Below are positions 1 through 7,708 of a stretch of DNA of 64,000 nt, piece after piece. This DNA comes from an uncultured Roseobacter sp. Its GTDB lineage: Bacteria; Pseudomonadota; Alphaproteobacteria; Rhodobacterales; Rhodobacteraceae. The translations under genes were made by a program, and so were the position numbers. The first letter of the stretch is position 1; every line of letters begins with the position of its first letter. The stretch is from positions 310,001 through 374,000 of the forward strand of contig NZ_CANKYM010000004.1 of assembly GCF_947488185.1 (NCBI RefSeq), written 5' to 3'. The notes under the pieces are model-generated. The model worked only from the letters and a program-made list of their open reading frames with translations, searched no databases and was not told the origin of the DNA.

Positions 1-270
1 GCACCGGATCATGAAAGTGCGGCTGCCGTGGCTTTCGACGAGAACTGCAGCGCCTGCCACGGCGCGCGCGGCAGCGGCATCGCGGGCTCTGGCGTGCCGG
101 TGCTGGACGACGCGCATTGGATCTACGGGGGCGGTACGGACGCGATCCTGGAGACCCTGCACGCGGGTCGGCAGGGGGTTATGCCCGCCTGGGAAAGCAG
201 GCTGAACGATCGCCAGATCGAGGAACTGGCGGATTATCTGATCGGAGCGGCAGATGCGCAGGGCAGCTAA
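1..270 (+). CDS. ccoP: cbb3-type cytochrome c oxidase subunit III, C-terminal part (partial)
   Basis: The open frame enters from the left edge, so only about the last 89 residues are present. It holds one class I cytochrome c domain: a CSACH heme c attachment motif near the start and a downstream GVMPAW segment whose Met is the expected axial heme ligand. CcoP is the membrane-anchored diheme subunit that passes electrons from the bc1 complex or soluble cytochromes to the CcoN/CcoO core in the high-affinity terminal oxidase; the single heme site seen here would be the second one. The assignment rests on this domain plus the ccoI and ccoS genes directly downstream. The upstream genes ccoNOQ are presumably outside the window. 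Confidence 0.85.
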   Translation, partial: APDHESAAAVAFDENCSACHGARGSGIAGSGVPVLDDAHWIYGGGTDAILETLHAGRQGVMPAWESRLNDRQIEELADYLIGAADAQGS

Positions 271-424
271 GCGCGAACGGCGGGCACAGCGTATCGCCTT
301 GGGCGGCGTGTTGGTGCTGCTGCTGTGTTACGGCGTACTGAAGGCCGGGCACATCATCGTGGCGTTGGAGGCATTCGAAGGGCAGGTGATCGAGGCGCCG
401 CATCTGGGGCTCAGTGCGAAATGA
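254..424 (+). CDS. small single-pass membrane protein between ccoP and ccoI
   Basis: This 56-residue frame starts with ATG inside the end of ccoP (17-nt overlap) and its stop codon overlaps the ATG of ccoI, so it is held in a translationally coupled chain. The N-terminus is strongly basic (about seven Arg/Lys in the first 13 residues), followed by one hydrophobic segment (about residues 14-30, GGVLVLLL core) and a short polar tail, which predicts a positive-inside single-pass protein. In most cbb3 maturation operons this slot holds ccoG and/or ccoH. The protein is far shorter than CcoH (about 150 aa) and I do not recognise a family. It could be a reduced assembly factor. The overlap pattern supports it being translated; its function is unknown. 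Confidence 0.6.
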   Translation: MRRAAKRERRAQRIALGGVLVLLLCYGVLKAGHIIVALEAFEGQVIEAPHLGLSAK

Positions 425-2502
425 GCGGGCAGGGCGCATGTTTTCACGGCGTGGTAAAGAACCTGAAATGTGGTGCCTGTGCACTGCGGCTGGAACGGCA
501 GCTGGCCGGTCTGGACGGTGTGCAGAAGGTGGTGGTGAATGCCACGACGCACCGGCTGCGGGTGGACTATGCCCCCGATGCCATTGCTGAAACGGTGCTG
601 ATCGACGCAGCAGGGCATGCCGGGTTTCCGGTGCAATCGGCGGAGGCGGCGCGCGACGGGCAAGAGCCGACCCTGTTGATCCCGCTGGCCGTGGCCGGGT
701 TCGGCATGGCCAATGTGATGTCCTTTTCCGTCTCGGTCTGGGCCGGGTTTGACATGGGGCCCGCCACGCGACAGGCGATGCATCTGGCCTCGGCGCTTGT
801 GGCCCTCGGGGTGACCGGTTTTGCGGGCCGGGTGTTCTTTACCCCCGCACTTAAGGATTTGCGACAGGGTCGGATGTCCATGGACCTGCCGATCAGCCTT
901 GCAATTCTCGCCACGCTCGCGGCCAGCTTTCTCGCCCCTCTCGGGCTGGCCGAAGAGGGGTATTTCGACGCGGTGGTCTCGCTGATTTTCCTGTTGCTGA
1001 TCGGCCGGGTTCTGGACCAGAAGGTGCGGCGTCAGACCCTTGGCGCGGCAGGGAACCTGCAGGCCCTCGTGGTTGGGCGTTTTGCAAGGCTGGCACCGGA
1101 TGGCAGGTTGGTCGATGTCTCTGCCGCCGATTTGCTGTGCGGCGACCGGATTCTGGTGCGCCCGGGTCAGACCGTGCCGGTCGACGGGCGGCTGCGGTCG
1201 ACGGGCGGGCGTATCGATCGCAGTCTGATCACCGGTGAAAGCGACGCGGTGGCTGTTGCGGTGGACGATCTGATCCTTGCGGGCAGCAAGGTCTTGCAGC
1301 AGGCGCTGGAGATCAACGTCACGGCGGTTGGGGAGGCGGCATCGGTGGGCCAGATGGCACAGATGATGCGGGTTTTCGAGGACCGGAAGGGCCGGGCGCA
1401 GATCCTCGCCGACCGGTTTGCCGCAACCTATGCGCCAATGGTAATCGGCGGTGCGATCTTCGGCTTTGCCCTTTGGTTTTTCGTGCTGGACGCATCCCTC
1501 GCCGAGGCCACGATGATCGCGGTGGCGGTGCTGGTGGTGACCTGCCCCTGTGCGGCTGGGCTGGCCACCCCGGCGACGGTGGCGCGAGCAACCAATCAAC
1601 TGCTGAACCGAGGAGTTCTGGTGCGCTCCGGCCGCGCCTTGGAGGCGTTTTCCCGTGCGTCCCATATCGTGTTTGATAAGACCGGCACCCTGACGCGCCC
1701 GGTTCAAACTGTCCGCCGCGGTCTGCCGACGGATGTAGCGCGCGCGATGACGGGGCTTGCAGCGAACAGCGCGCACCCTTTGTCCCGCGCGCTGGTTGGG
1801 GAGACGCGGATCGATCGCATCACCCCTGCTATGGAAAAGCCAGGGGAAGGGCTGCGCGGGGCGGACGGCTCAGCTTTGGGCTCGGCAGAGATGTTCGGCC
1901 TGCAGGTCACTGGGCCAATCACTGCCAGCTTCTTCAAATCCAAATCTGGAGATCTATACGAAGTGCCTTTCATGGAAGTTTTGAGCAACGATACAACGGA
2001 CACCGTTTGCCATTTCCAGCGGGCTGGTGTGCATCTGCACATCCAGTCGGGAGATCGTGATGATGTGGTTCAAACCATCGCGGATGAGATCGGCATCACT
2101 TCTGCGCAGGGCAATGTCAAGCCAGTTGCAAAGGCGGATTTCATCGATGGCTTGCGCGGGTCGCCGGATACCATTGTCGCGATGGTCGGCGACGGTATTA
2201 ATGACGCGCCGGCGCTCACAGCGGCAGATGTGTCCGTCTCCTTTTCAGATGGGAGCGCGATATCGCAGGACGCTGCCGATTTCATTATCATCGGAGAAAG
2301 CCTTGCAAAGCTGATACCGATTTTCGAAGTGTCGCGGAGCTGCCGTCGGATCATTGGGCAGAACCTTGCGTTCTCCACCATCTACAATCTGCTGTCGCTG
2401 CCGCTCGCGCTTTGCGGATTCATCACACCATTTGCCGCGGCAATTCTTATGGCGTCATCCTCGATCGCAGTAATGCTGAATGCGCAGAGGATTCGGTCGT
2501 GA
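421..2502 (+). CDS. ccoI: copper-translocating P1B-type ATPase for cbb3 oxidase maturation
   Basis: 693 residues from the ATG at 421, which overlaps the preceding stop (ATGA). Domain order: N-terminal heavy-metal-associated domain with a KCGAC metal site (C17, C20), transmembrane pairs, actuator domain with TGES, the membrane metal site CPC (C375, C377), phosphorylated D419 in DKTGTLT, an HPL motif in the nucleotide domain, and GDGIND (D591). CcoI/FixI proteins export copper for CuB insertion into CcoN; position between ccoP and ccoS fixes this role over that of a detoxifying CopA. A longer in-frame start upstream (325) would overlap the small membrane protein and is less likely. From about 1900 onward the DNA is visibly less GC-rich than the first two thirds of the gene. 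Confidence 0.93.
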   Translation: MSGQGACFHGVVKNLKCGACALRLERQLAGLDGVQKVVVNATTHRLRVDYAPDAIAETVLIDAAGHAGFPVQSAEAARDGQEPTLLIPLAVAGFGMANVMSFSVSVWAGFDMGPATRQAMHLASALVALGVTGFAGRVFFTPALKDLRQGRMSMDLPISLAILATLAASFLAPLGLAEEGYFDAVVSLIFLLLIGRVLDQKVRRQTLGAAGNLQALVVGRFARLAPDGRLVDVSAADLLCGDRILVRPGQTVPVDGRLRSTGGRIDRSLITGESDAVAVAVDDLILAGSKVLQQALEINVTAVGEAASVGQMAQMMRVFEDRKGRAQILADRFAATYAPMVIGGAIFGFALWFFVLDASLAEATMIAVAVLVVTCPCAAGLATPATVARATNQLLNRGVLVRSGRALEAFSRASHIVFDKTGTLTRPVQTVRRGLPTDVARAMTGLAANSAHPLSRALVGETRIDRITPAMEKPGEGLRGADGSALGSAEMFGLQVTGPITASFFKSKSGDLYEVPFMEVLSNDTTDTVCHFQRAGVHLHIQSGDRDDVVQTIADEIGITSAQGNVKPVAKADFIDGLRGSPDTIVAMVGDGINDAPALTAADVSVSFSDGSAISQDAADFIIIGESLAKLIPIFEVSRSCRRIIGQNLAFSTIYNLLSLPLALCGFITPFAAAILMASSSIAVMLNAQRIRS

Positions 2503-2645
2503 ATGCCTTGTTGATCCTCGTGCCGGTCTCGATCTTGTCGGGCATTTGCGGTGTGCTGATCTTTGTCTGGTTGACTCGGGACGGCCAACTGTCCGACCCG
2601 GAAGGCAATAAGTACCGGATTTTTGAACCAGATGAACTTGAGTAG
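2499..2645 (+). CDS. ccoS: cbb3-type cytochrome oxidase assembly protein CcoS
   Basis: 48 residues starting with GTG, which overlaps the ccoI stop (GTGA). The sequence shows the family layout: one transmembrane helix (about residues 3-23), then a short cytoplasmic tail rich in acidic residues and containing DPEG. CcoS/FixS is a small inner-membrane factor needed for cofactor insertion into cbb3 oxidase and is always found after ccoI. An ATG four codons earlier does not exist in this frame, and the longer open frame beginning inside ccoI lacks family similarity, so the GTG is preferred. Confidence 0.9.
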   Translation: MNALLILVPVSILSGICGVLIFVWLTRDGQLSDPEGNKYRIFEPDELE

Positions 2646-2660
2646 CGAGCGCGGGCGGAA

Positions 2661-2969
2661 TCATTCCCGCTCGTCTTTGGGCGCAGCTGGCGCGTCAAGG
2701 AAGGAATAGAGCCCGGTGCCACGCGGTACCTTCGTTTTGCTGCGCTTTAACACGCGGCCGTTGTCGTCCACGGTTAGCCGTACCGAGATGCCATTGTAGC
2801 GAAAGGTCAGGCGCTGCGTGCCCGCATGTTCATCGATACCGGTTTCGGACTGGGTGAAGATTTTCTTGGCGCGCATCAGATCCTGCACTTCGTCGGGCGC
2901 GATTTCCAGCAATGGCGCGAGATCGTTCACATCGATAACGAAGCCGTTTTCGCCGGGCTCAAGTTTCAT
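2661..2969 (-). CDS. DUF6522-like small protein
   Basis: 102 residues, no signal peptide or membrane segment. The N-terminal half holds a short acidic helix-rich part (DVNDLAPLLEIAPDEVQDLM) and the C-terminal half a beta-rich segment with RLTFRYNG and VRLTVDDNGRV, followed by a Pro/Ala/charged tail. It resembles the uncharacterised DUF6522 family that turns up beside denitrification and microaerobic respiration genes in Rhodobacteraceae; this family call is from memory and is moderate. It is convergent with ccoS (15-nt gap) and lies 66 nt downstream of the DUF2189 gene on the same strand, so the two are likely cotranscribed. Biochemical function unknown. Confidence 0.6.
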   Translation of the reverse strand: MKLEPGENGFVIDVNDLAPLLEIAPDEVQDLMRAKKIFTQSETGIDEHAGTQRLTFRYNGISVRLTVDDNGRVLKRSKTKVPRGTGLYSFLDAPAAPKDERE

Positions 2970-3035
2970 TGTGTTCCATATTCCTGATGTCAGCCTTGGT
3001 CTGACGTTACTATCTCACGACCCGCCCCTGCAGTG

Positions 3036-3788
3036 CTATAGCGCTTTGGTGCCCAACTGCTCGCTGTATGCATGCCAGCTGGCAAAGCCCATCAGCGGGA
3101 ATAGCACGATGGCGGCCAGAAAGCCTGTGACAAGGATGGTCAGTGCGGCGACGCCGATAATAGTTCCCCAGACCATCGATTGCGCGATATGCGTTCCGCA
3201 ATGCGAGAGGCTTCTGCCCATGGCGGAAAAGGCATCGATTTCCTGATCCAGCATCATCTGCAGCGAATAGGCCGAGACGGCAAAGGCAAAGGCGGCAAAG
3301 ACTGCGCCTGCCAGCAATGCCCCCGCAAGGACTGCAATACCGTGCGGTGTCGTGGCCATTTGGAGCATCGCCTCAGCGGCGCCCGGAAAGGGCGTCAGGC
3401 CGTAGTAAAGCGCAAAGAGGATCGTTGCCGCCCGCAGCCAACCCAGAAACAGCAGAGCCAGCACAGCGCCCACGATGACGAATTGTCCCGGAGAGGCCAC
3501 ACCCTGACCGCCGCGCCCTTGGCGGCGGCGTGATATTCGGAAGAGACCCAGTGATGTCATTGGACCGATCAGAAGCGCGCCCGCAACGGTCGGGGGGATC
3601 ATCCAGGACATGCCGAAACCTGAAAGCGCCAGAAGAGTTGCCCATGAGAGTAGAACCACAGGCAGACCATGGGTGATGCACACGGAGGGACTGTCCTTGA
3701 GGTCGTCAAACCCCTTGGCAAGCCATGCCGTAACCGTCGCAAGGTCGGATGTTGATCGATCCGGTCGGATTCTTTCGCATGTGTTCAT
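3036..3788 (-). CDS. DUF2189 integral membrane protein
   Basis: 250 residues. After a cytosolic N-terminus with a W-L-x-x-G-F-D-D-L pattern typical of DUF2189, the protein has about six hydrophobic segments (from about residue 43 onward), with a central loop rich in Arg/Gly/Gln. DUF2189 proteins are uncharacterised inner-membrane proteins, often encoded near cbb3 oxidase, denitrification or truncated hemoglobin genes in alphaproteobacteria, as here. It is transcribed divergently from the hemoglobin gene, sharing a 67-nt AT-rich intergenic region that probably holds both promoters. No catalytic motif is visible. Confidence 0.75.
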   Translation of the reverse strand: MNTCERIRPDRSTSDLATVTAWLAKGFDDLKDSPSVCITHGLPVVLLSWATLLALSGFGMSWMIPPTVAGALLIGPMTSLGLFRISRRRQGRGGQGVASPGQFVIVGAVLALLFLGWLRAATILFALYYGLTPFPGAAEAMLQMATTPHGIAVLAGALLAGAVFAAFAFAVSAYSLQMMLDQEIDAFSAMGRSLSHCGTHIAQSMVWGTIIGVAALTILVTGFLAAIVLFPLMGFASWHAYSEQLGTKAL

Positions 3789-3855
3789 TTTCTGAAAGTC
3801 TGCTTCTGGTCATTTCATGATTTAATATATAAATAATATATATCTAATAGGCAAT
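3789..3855. promoter_or_regulatory. divergent AT-rich promoter region
   Basis: The gap between the DUF2189 gene (minus) and the truncated hemoglobin gene (plus) contains an almost pure A/T stretch at about 3822-3847 in otherwise GC-rich DNA, with a rough ATATAT palindrome. It is the only place for both promoters. I could not find a clear FNR (TTGAT-N4-ATCAA) or NsrR-type palindrome in it. Confidence 0.4.
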
Positions 3856-4326
3856 ATGAAAGATGGACCGATGCAAGACCCGACAAGTGATCTCCCCAAA
3901 CCGTCGCAATCACATATGATGCAGCGTTTTCCAATTACTGCTGCCGAGATAGACCAGTTGATGAAAGCATTCTATGCGGAAATCCGTGTGCACCCCGTGC
4001 TTGGCCCGGTTTTCATCAACGCCATTGGAAAGGATCGGCTATCCTGGCAATTTCATGAGGCCAAGATCGCATCATTCTGGCGCAATGCCGTGCTGATGGA
4101 TCGAGGGTATCGTGGTAATCCAATGATGAAGCACCTCGCCAATAGTGAGATAAAGATCGAGCACTTCCCGATCTGGCTAGACCTTTTTCGCCGGGTGGCT
4201 TCTGATGTGTTGCCGGCAGATCGTGCTGCGAACATTTCGGCGCTTGCGGACCGGATCGGGCGGGGACTGTCTTATGGACTGGAGGCTGCGCGAAACGGGA
4301 GTACACCGCCCAACCTCGCCGGGTGA
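3856..4326 (+). CDS. group III truncated hemoglobin
   Basis: 156 residues of the group III (P-type) 2-over-2 globin family. Visible family signatures are F-x-A-E-I-R near the B helix, the segment FHEAKIASFWRN, the GNPMMKH segment, and HFPIWLDLF, whose His is the likely proximal heme ligand. Group III truncated hemoglobins are cytosolic and are linked to NO or oxygen chemistry under low oxygen, which fits the cbb3, NsrR and DUF2189 neighbours. Two starts are possible: ATG 3856 and an in-frame ATG five codons later; the first is used. The about 20-residue N-terminal extension before the globin fold is likely unstructured. Confidence 0.88.
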   Translation: MKDGPMQDPTSDLPKPSQSHMMQRFPITAAEIDQLMKAFYAEIRVHPVLGPVFINAIGKDRLSWQFHEAKIASFWRNAVLMDRGYRGNPMMKHLANSEIKIEHFPIWLDLFRRVASDVLPADRAANISALADRIGRGLSYGLEAARNGSTPPNLAG

Positions 4327-4371
4327 CGCCGGAGTGTTTGTTGCCGTAAGTGGTCTGAGGGAGGTGCTATC

Positions 4372-5343
4372 TTAGCTCCGTGCATGCAGCCGCTGGTGCG
4401 CGCTTGGAGACAGACCGAACGTACGCAGAAATGCCACCCTGAATCCCGAATATGAACGAAACCCCACCCGGCCTGCCACCTCCTTGGTCACAACCCCCTC
4501 TTCCAGGAGGGTTTTGGCCAGATCAAGGCGCATGCGCTCCAGGTATTTCGCTGGCGAAATACCCATCGCCGCCTCGAATTTGCGGTAAAATGTGCGTTCT
4601 GTCATGCCAACGATCCTTGCCAGCATGCCAACGCTCACGTCTTTTGCGGGGTTGTCCAGCATCCACTCAACCGCACCGCGCACTTCGCGGGATGCGGCGC
4701 GGGATTGTGCTTCCAAGAACGAGCTGAACTGGCTTTGATTACCTTGTCGGCGTGAAAAAACTACCATTCGCTTGGCGACCGCTGCGCTGAGCTGAGGGCC
4801 GTGATCTTCCTCGAGAATTGCGAGGGCCATGTCGATGCCGGTGGTGACGCCTGCAGACGTCCAAAGATTGCTATCCTTGGTGTAGATGCTGTCACCGTTT
4901 ACTCTGACAGCTGGGAACCGGTCTGCCAGAAAGGCGCAGATACCCCAGTGAGACGAAATCGTGTGGCCATCCGCGAGGCCGGAGCAGGCCAGAACATAGG
5001 CCCCACTGCATACGGATCCGACCCGCCCGCAACGCCGCCCCAGGTCGGCGAACCAACTCACGTAAGTTGAGTTTTCGGCAGCGGAAAATAGAGGATCGCG
5101 TTCCGCGCCGACCACGATCAGAAAATCATCCTGTCCGAATGAGAAATTTGACGATGGTTTGCTGTCAATTGCAAAGCCCGCGCTGCCACGTACCAGCCCC
5201 CCGCGCGGCGTGATGGGGATCACATCATAGAGTGGCATCTCCGCTTGCAGATTGGCGGCCTGAAAGACACAGGCGGGCCCGGAAAGATCCAAAGGCTCAA
5301 ATCCATCGAATACCGCGAAGAAGATACGAGTCGTTTTGCGCAT
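4372..5343 (-). CDS. GlxA-family transcriptional regulator (DJ-1/PfpI-like plus AraC HTH)
   Basis: 323 residues in two parts. Residues about 5-180 form a class I glutamine-amidotransferase-like (DJ-1/PfpI) domain with the nucleophile-elbow segment GSVCSGAYVLACSGL and the TSAGVTTGIDMALAI segment typical of GlxA regulators. The C-terminal about 100 residues are an AraC-type double helix-turn-helix, with TERTFYRKFEAAMGISPAKYLERMRL and the second HTH ending in GFRSYSGFRVAFLRTFGLSP. In this family the first domain senses an unknown ligand and the second binds DNA. The gene stands alone on the minus strand; its target is not evident, though the membrane protein operon upstream is a candidate. Confidence 0.88.
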   Translation of the reverse strand: MRKTTRIFFAVFDGFEPLDLSGPACVFQAANLQAEMPLYDVIPITPRGGLVRGSAGFAIDSKPSSNFSFGQDDFLIVVGAERDPLFSAAENSTYVSWFADLGRRCGRVGSVCSGAYVLACSGLADGHTISSHWGICAFLADRFPAVRVNGDSIYTKDSNLWTSAGVTTGIDMALAILEEDHGPQLSAAVAKRMVVFSRRQGNQSQFSSFLEAQSRAASREVRGAVEWMLDNPAKDVSVGMLARIVGMTERTFYRKFEAAMGISPAKYLERMRLDLAKTLLEEGVVTKEVAGRVGFRSYSGFRVAFLRTFGLSPSAHQRLHARS

Positions 5344-5503
5344 GGCAGGATTCTACCAGTTTGTATGCACCCTGCCAAATGGTCTATATGACGAAAATCG
5401 AATAGAATGCCTGATGGTTGGGCAAAGCAATCGGGTGCGCGTCGGACGACAGCTCCATTCGTCTGTGCCCTTGCCAAGCTTTCAATTGACCCGCTACCGG
5501 CCA

Positions 5504-5914
5504 TTAAATTGGTTTGACCAAGACCAGCATGGCAATAAACGCAATCAGGGTCGCTTGCCCGGCGATCAAAGCGATGGCTTTATGTACGGAAATGGCGATT
5601 TGGTGTCTTTTCGTCGCGTCTTCCGACGTGCGAAACCGGGCGGCAAATGCACCTTGTGCCCCGGACAGGAATAGGACGATCACAAGTTTGGCGATCATCC
5701 AAGGCTCCTTGATCTGTCCCGTCGTGGTTACCAACCAGAGACCGAAACCCCAGGTCAGAAAAATTCCGGTGCCAGACACCACGCGAAAATACAATCGCGT
5801 GCCCTTTGCGGCGGGGCTTCCGGCTGTCAGCAGCAAAAGCGCGGGTGCAGCCAGCATGGCGGACATCCACAGGATGACACCCGTGACGTGCAGGGCCTTG
5901 ATGATCTCAACCAA
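5504..5914 (-). CDS. integral membrane protein (CopD/HemJ-like size and topology)
   Basis: About 136 residues with four hydrophobic helices; it opens with the pattern IIKALHVTGVILWMSAML, which resembles the His-containing first helix of CopD/UPF0093-type membrane proteins. I place the start at a TTG (5914) with a good GGGAGG ribosome site and an 8-nt overlap with the stop of the upstream DUF3817 gene; an in-frame ATG at 6028 would overlap that gene by 120 nt. With the DUF3817 gene it forms a two-gene unit divergent from the NsrR-like regulator, which suggests NO control. Function is not known; heme binding through the first-helix His is only a possibility. Confidence 0.6.
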   Translation of the reverse strand: MVEIIKALHVTGVILWMSAMLAAPALLLLTAGSPAAKGTRLYFRVVSGTGIFLTWGFGLWLVTTTGQIKEPWMIAKLVIVLFLSGAQGAFAARFRTSEDATKRHQIAISVHKAIALIAGQATLIAFIAMLVLVKPI

Positions 5915-6215
5915 CGGTCGCCTCCCGCATCCTTGCCGCCAAAAACGGATCATTTGCGAAGGTGCCAAAAGGTAGAACTGCCGCCCCGAGAACCCGTGCG
6001 ATATGACGCCGTTCCCAAGTGCCATCAAAAATCGTGGCGCAGGCCAGCATCAGGTAGAGAGAAAAGCATCCACCGTGTATCGGACCGAGGAGAGACACCG
6101 GTGTTTCCGAGCCCGAAAAGTATTTGAGTGGCACCGCCAAAAACAGCAATAGTATAAGGGTTGTGCCCTCAACCCATCCCGCGATTCTGAGCCTGCCTAG
6201 AGGTGATGTGATCAC
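5907..6215 (-). CDS. DUF3817 membrane protein
   Basis: About 102 residues beginning GRLRIAGWVEGTTLILLLFLAVPLK, which matches the N-terminal helix of DUF3817 proteins, followed by the family-typical GPIHG loop and two more helices. The start is taken as GTG 6215, preceded by GGGGAGA four bases upstream; an ATG 69 nt further up gives a non-conserved basic extension. It is the first gene of a pair read away from the NsrR-like gene, 190 bp from the palindrome at 6405-6425. DUF3817 has no known activity. Confidence 0.65.
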   Translation of the reverse strand: MITSPLGRLRIAGWVEGTTLILLLFLAVPLKYFSGSETPVSLLGPIHGGCFSLYLMLACATIFDGTWERRHIARVLGAAVLPFGTFANDPFLAARMREATVG

Positions 6216-6404
6216 GAAGTCTCCCCGCGAGCGTTTTCCACGTCCGGCGCAGTTTAGGCATCGACAGGGGGACGCCCCAGTCATTTGGCTTGTTCATCGG
6301 TGCCAAAAATGATGCAATCCCGCCAAGAGCTGTTGGCGGGAAAGCCATTTTCCAACACTCCATGAGGAGAAGAGATGCATAGTTTCAATGACCGGACAGA
6401 AAAA

Positions 6405-6425
6405 AGATGTAAGACAACTACATCT
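6405..6425. promoter_or_regulatory. NsrR-type operator palindrome
   Basis: Perfect inverted repeat AGATGTA - 7 nt - TACATCT. The GATG...CATC halves have the same 19-bp span as the published NsrR consensus (GATG CATTTAAAATG CATC type), and the site ends 17 bp before the ATG of the NsrR-like gene, where it would block transcription. A further single half-site (GATGCAT) lies at about 6374-6380. Autoregulation by the downstream Rrf2 protein is the simplest reading. Confidence 0.6.
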
Positions 6426-6442
6426 ATGCAGGGAAGATCATC

Positions 6443-6862
6443 ATGCGATTAACCAACTTCTCGGACATTTCGCTGCGCGTGCTTTTGTTCGCGGCAGCGC
6501 ATACCGATCGCCTTGTCACGATCGACGAGATGGTTTCTGTCTTTGGCACGTCACGTGGACAGTTGATGAAAGTCGTGCACAATCTGACAACAAATGGATT
6601 TCTTGAGCCGGTGCGCGGGCGTGCAGGGGGGCTCAGGCTGGCGCTTGCACCGCGCAAGATCAACCTGGGCAAGCTTTTGCGTCACACTGAAAATGACTTC
6701 GGCGTCGTCGAATGCATGCGCACGGGCAACCAATGCGTGCTGACGGGCGATTGTCGGCTTCCAGCTGTATTGACCCGCGCGATGGACGCATTTTTTGCGG
6801 TTCTCGATGCGCAGACGCTCGCGGATGTCGAGCTGAAGGCCGTGGATTTTCTTGGCAAATGA
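6443..6862 (+). CDS. nsrR: NsrR-like Rrf2-family nitric-oxide-sensing repressor
   Basis: 139 residues. The Rrf2 winged helix is clear (MRLTNFSDISLRVLLFAA start; SRGQLMKVVHNLTTNGFLEPVRGRAGGLRLA recognition and wing region). Three cysteines, C91, C98 and C104, are placed as in NsrR, where they bind an Fe-S cluster that reacts with NO; the spacing is one to two residues longer than in the E. coli protein. The gene has its own palindromic operator just upstream and is divergent from the two membrane protein genes. The nearby truncated hemoglobin and DUF2189 fit an NO-response function. IscR or RirA are alternatives, but the Cys pattern and the operator favour NsrR. Confidence 0.8.
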   Translation: MRLTNFSDISLRVLLFAAAHTDRLVTIDEMVSVFGTSRGQLMKVVHNLTTNGFLEPVRGRAGGLRLALAPRKINLGKLLRHTENDFGVVECMRTGNQCVLTGDCRLPAVLTRAMDAFFAVLDAQTLADVELKAVDFLGK

Positions 6863-7104
6863 TCTGTACGTTGCATGCATGATTGCGGGTTGTGAAGGGA
6901 TAATCGAGCGCCGATAGATCAGGCTCTCTCATAACTTCTCTGTCCGCTTTGAGCAGCGGAAAGCAATCGTCCGTGTCAAATTGGGAGCGCCAGGTGCAGG
7001 CGCTCTTAAATCTGGCAGCCAGAGTGCTATGGCGGTTCAACATGGCAGCCAGATATGGGGCTCAATGACAAATTAAGATATTGATTTTATTGATAAGAAT
7101 GATC

Positions 7105-7551
7105 TTATCTTTCCTCCGGCGCATCCGCTTGTTGCTCAAAGGCAGCCATACTGTCTTTTTGCGCTTCGCCCCCCTTCGGACCGAACATGACGACCCATGT
7201 GGCAAAGTCAGTCGAAAATTCCTCGAAACGGTGTATTGCGCCAGCAGGAACGAAAATTGCATCGCCTGATTTGAATGGGAATCTGTGCAGAAGATTTTCA
7301 TGATCACCGATGACGAAATGTCCCTGACCGCGCACTACGACATAGACCTCGTCCTGCTCATGCACAGGCTGGTGGTCTTCGATCTCCGGGGTGTAGAAAA
7401 ACATGGTCATTGTGCCATGCTGGCGCATGATGGCGGCGGGCAATCCAAAGGGTGCTGTACCTTTGCTGAGCGCCGTTTGAACAGCCTGAGCCGCCTGAGC
7501 TCCCGGTAAAATGGGTGAGGGTCCGTTCGCCGGGGTTGGAATCGAGTGCAT
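7105..7551 (-). CDS. cupin-domain protein
   Basis: 148 residues from the ATG at 7551, which has a GGTGGAG ribosome site; the longer frame upstream is not conserved-looking. A single cupin barrel is seen: motif 1 with HQPVHEQDEVYVVVRGQGHFVIG (His, Glu metal ligands) and motif 2 with GDAIFVPAGAIHRFEEF (His ligand). This layout suits a small metal-dependent dioxygenase, isomerase or sensor; the substrate cannot be told. It lies downstream of the TRAP transporter genes on the same strand (157-nt gap), so it might act on the imported compound. Confidence 0.75.
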   Translation of the reverse strand: MHSIPTPANGPSPILPGAQAAQAVQTALSKGTAPFGLPAAIMRQHGTMTMFFYTPEIEDHQPVHEQDEVYVVVRGQGHFVIGDHENLLHRFPFKSGDAIFVPAGAIHRFEEFSTDFATWVVMFGPKGGEAQKDSMAAFEQQADAPEER

Positions 7552-7708
7552 TTCTCTGTCTCCACCTATTTTCTGAGATGGAGGTATGAGCCTCGGGCGG
7601 ATGTGGCAATTCCTTGGCTGTGCCAAAGAATGCGCTGATCCTGCCAGTGAGATTTCAGGCAAGAAAAGGGGCCTGCGGAAACCAATTGTTCAGAAATGAC
7701 ACCGGCAG

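Noticed and set aside
328..1776. 482-codon open frame on the minus strand opposite ccoI
   Set aside because: Shadow of a GC-rich gene: low-complexity Arg/His/Gln text, no ribosome site, and ccoI is certain on the other strand.
7092..7109. Terminator after the cupin gene (GATAAGA-4-TCTTATC hairpin)
   Set aside because: Weak A/T-rich stem without a U tract in the reading direction; not listed as a feature.
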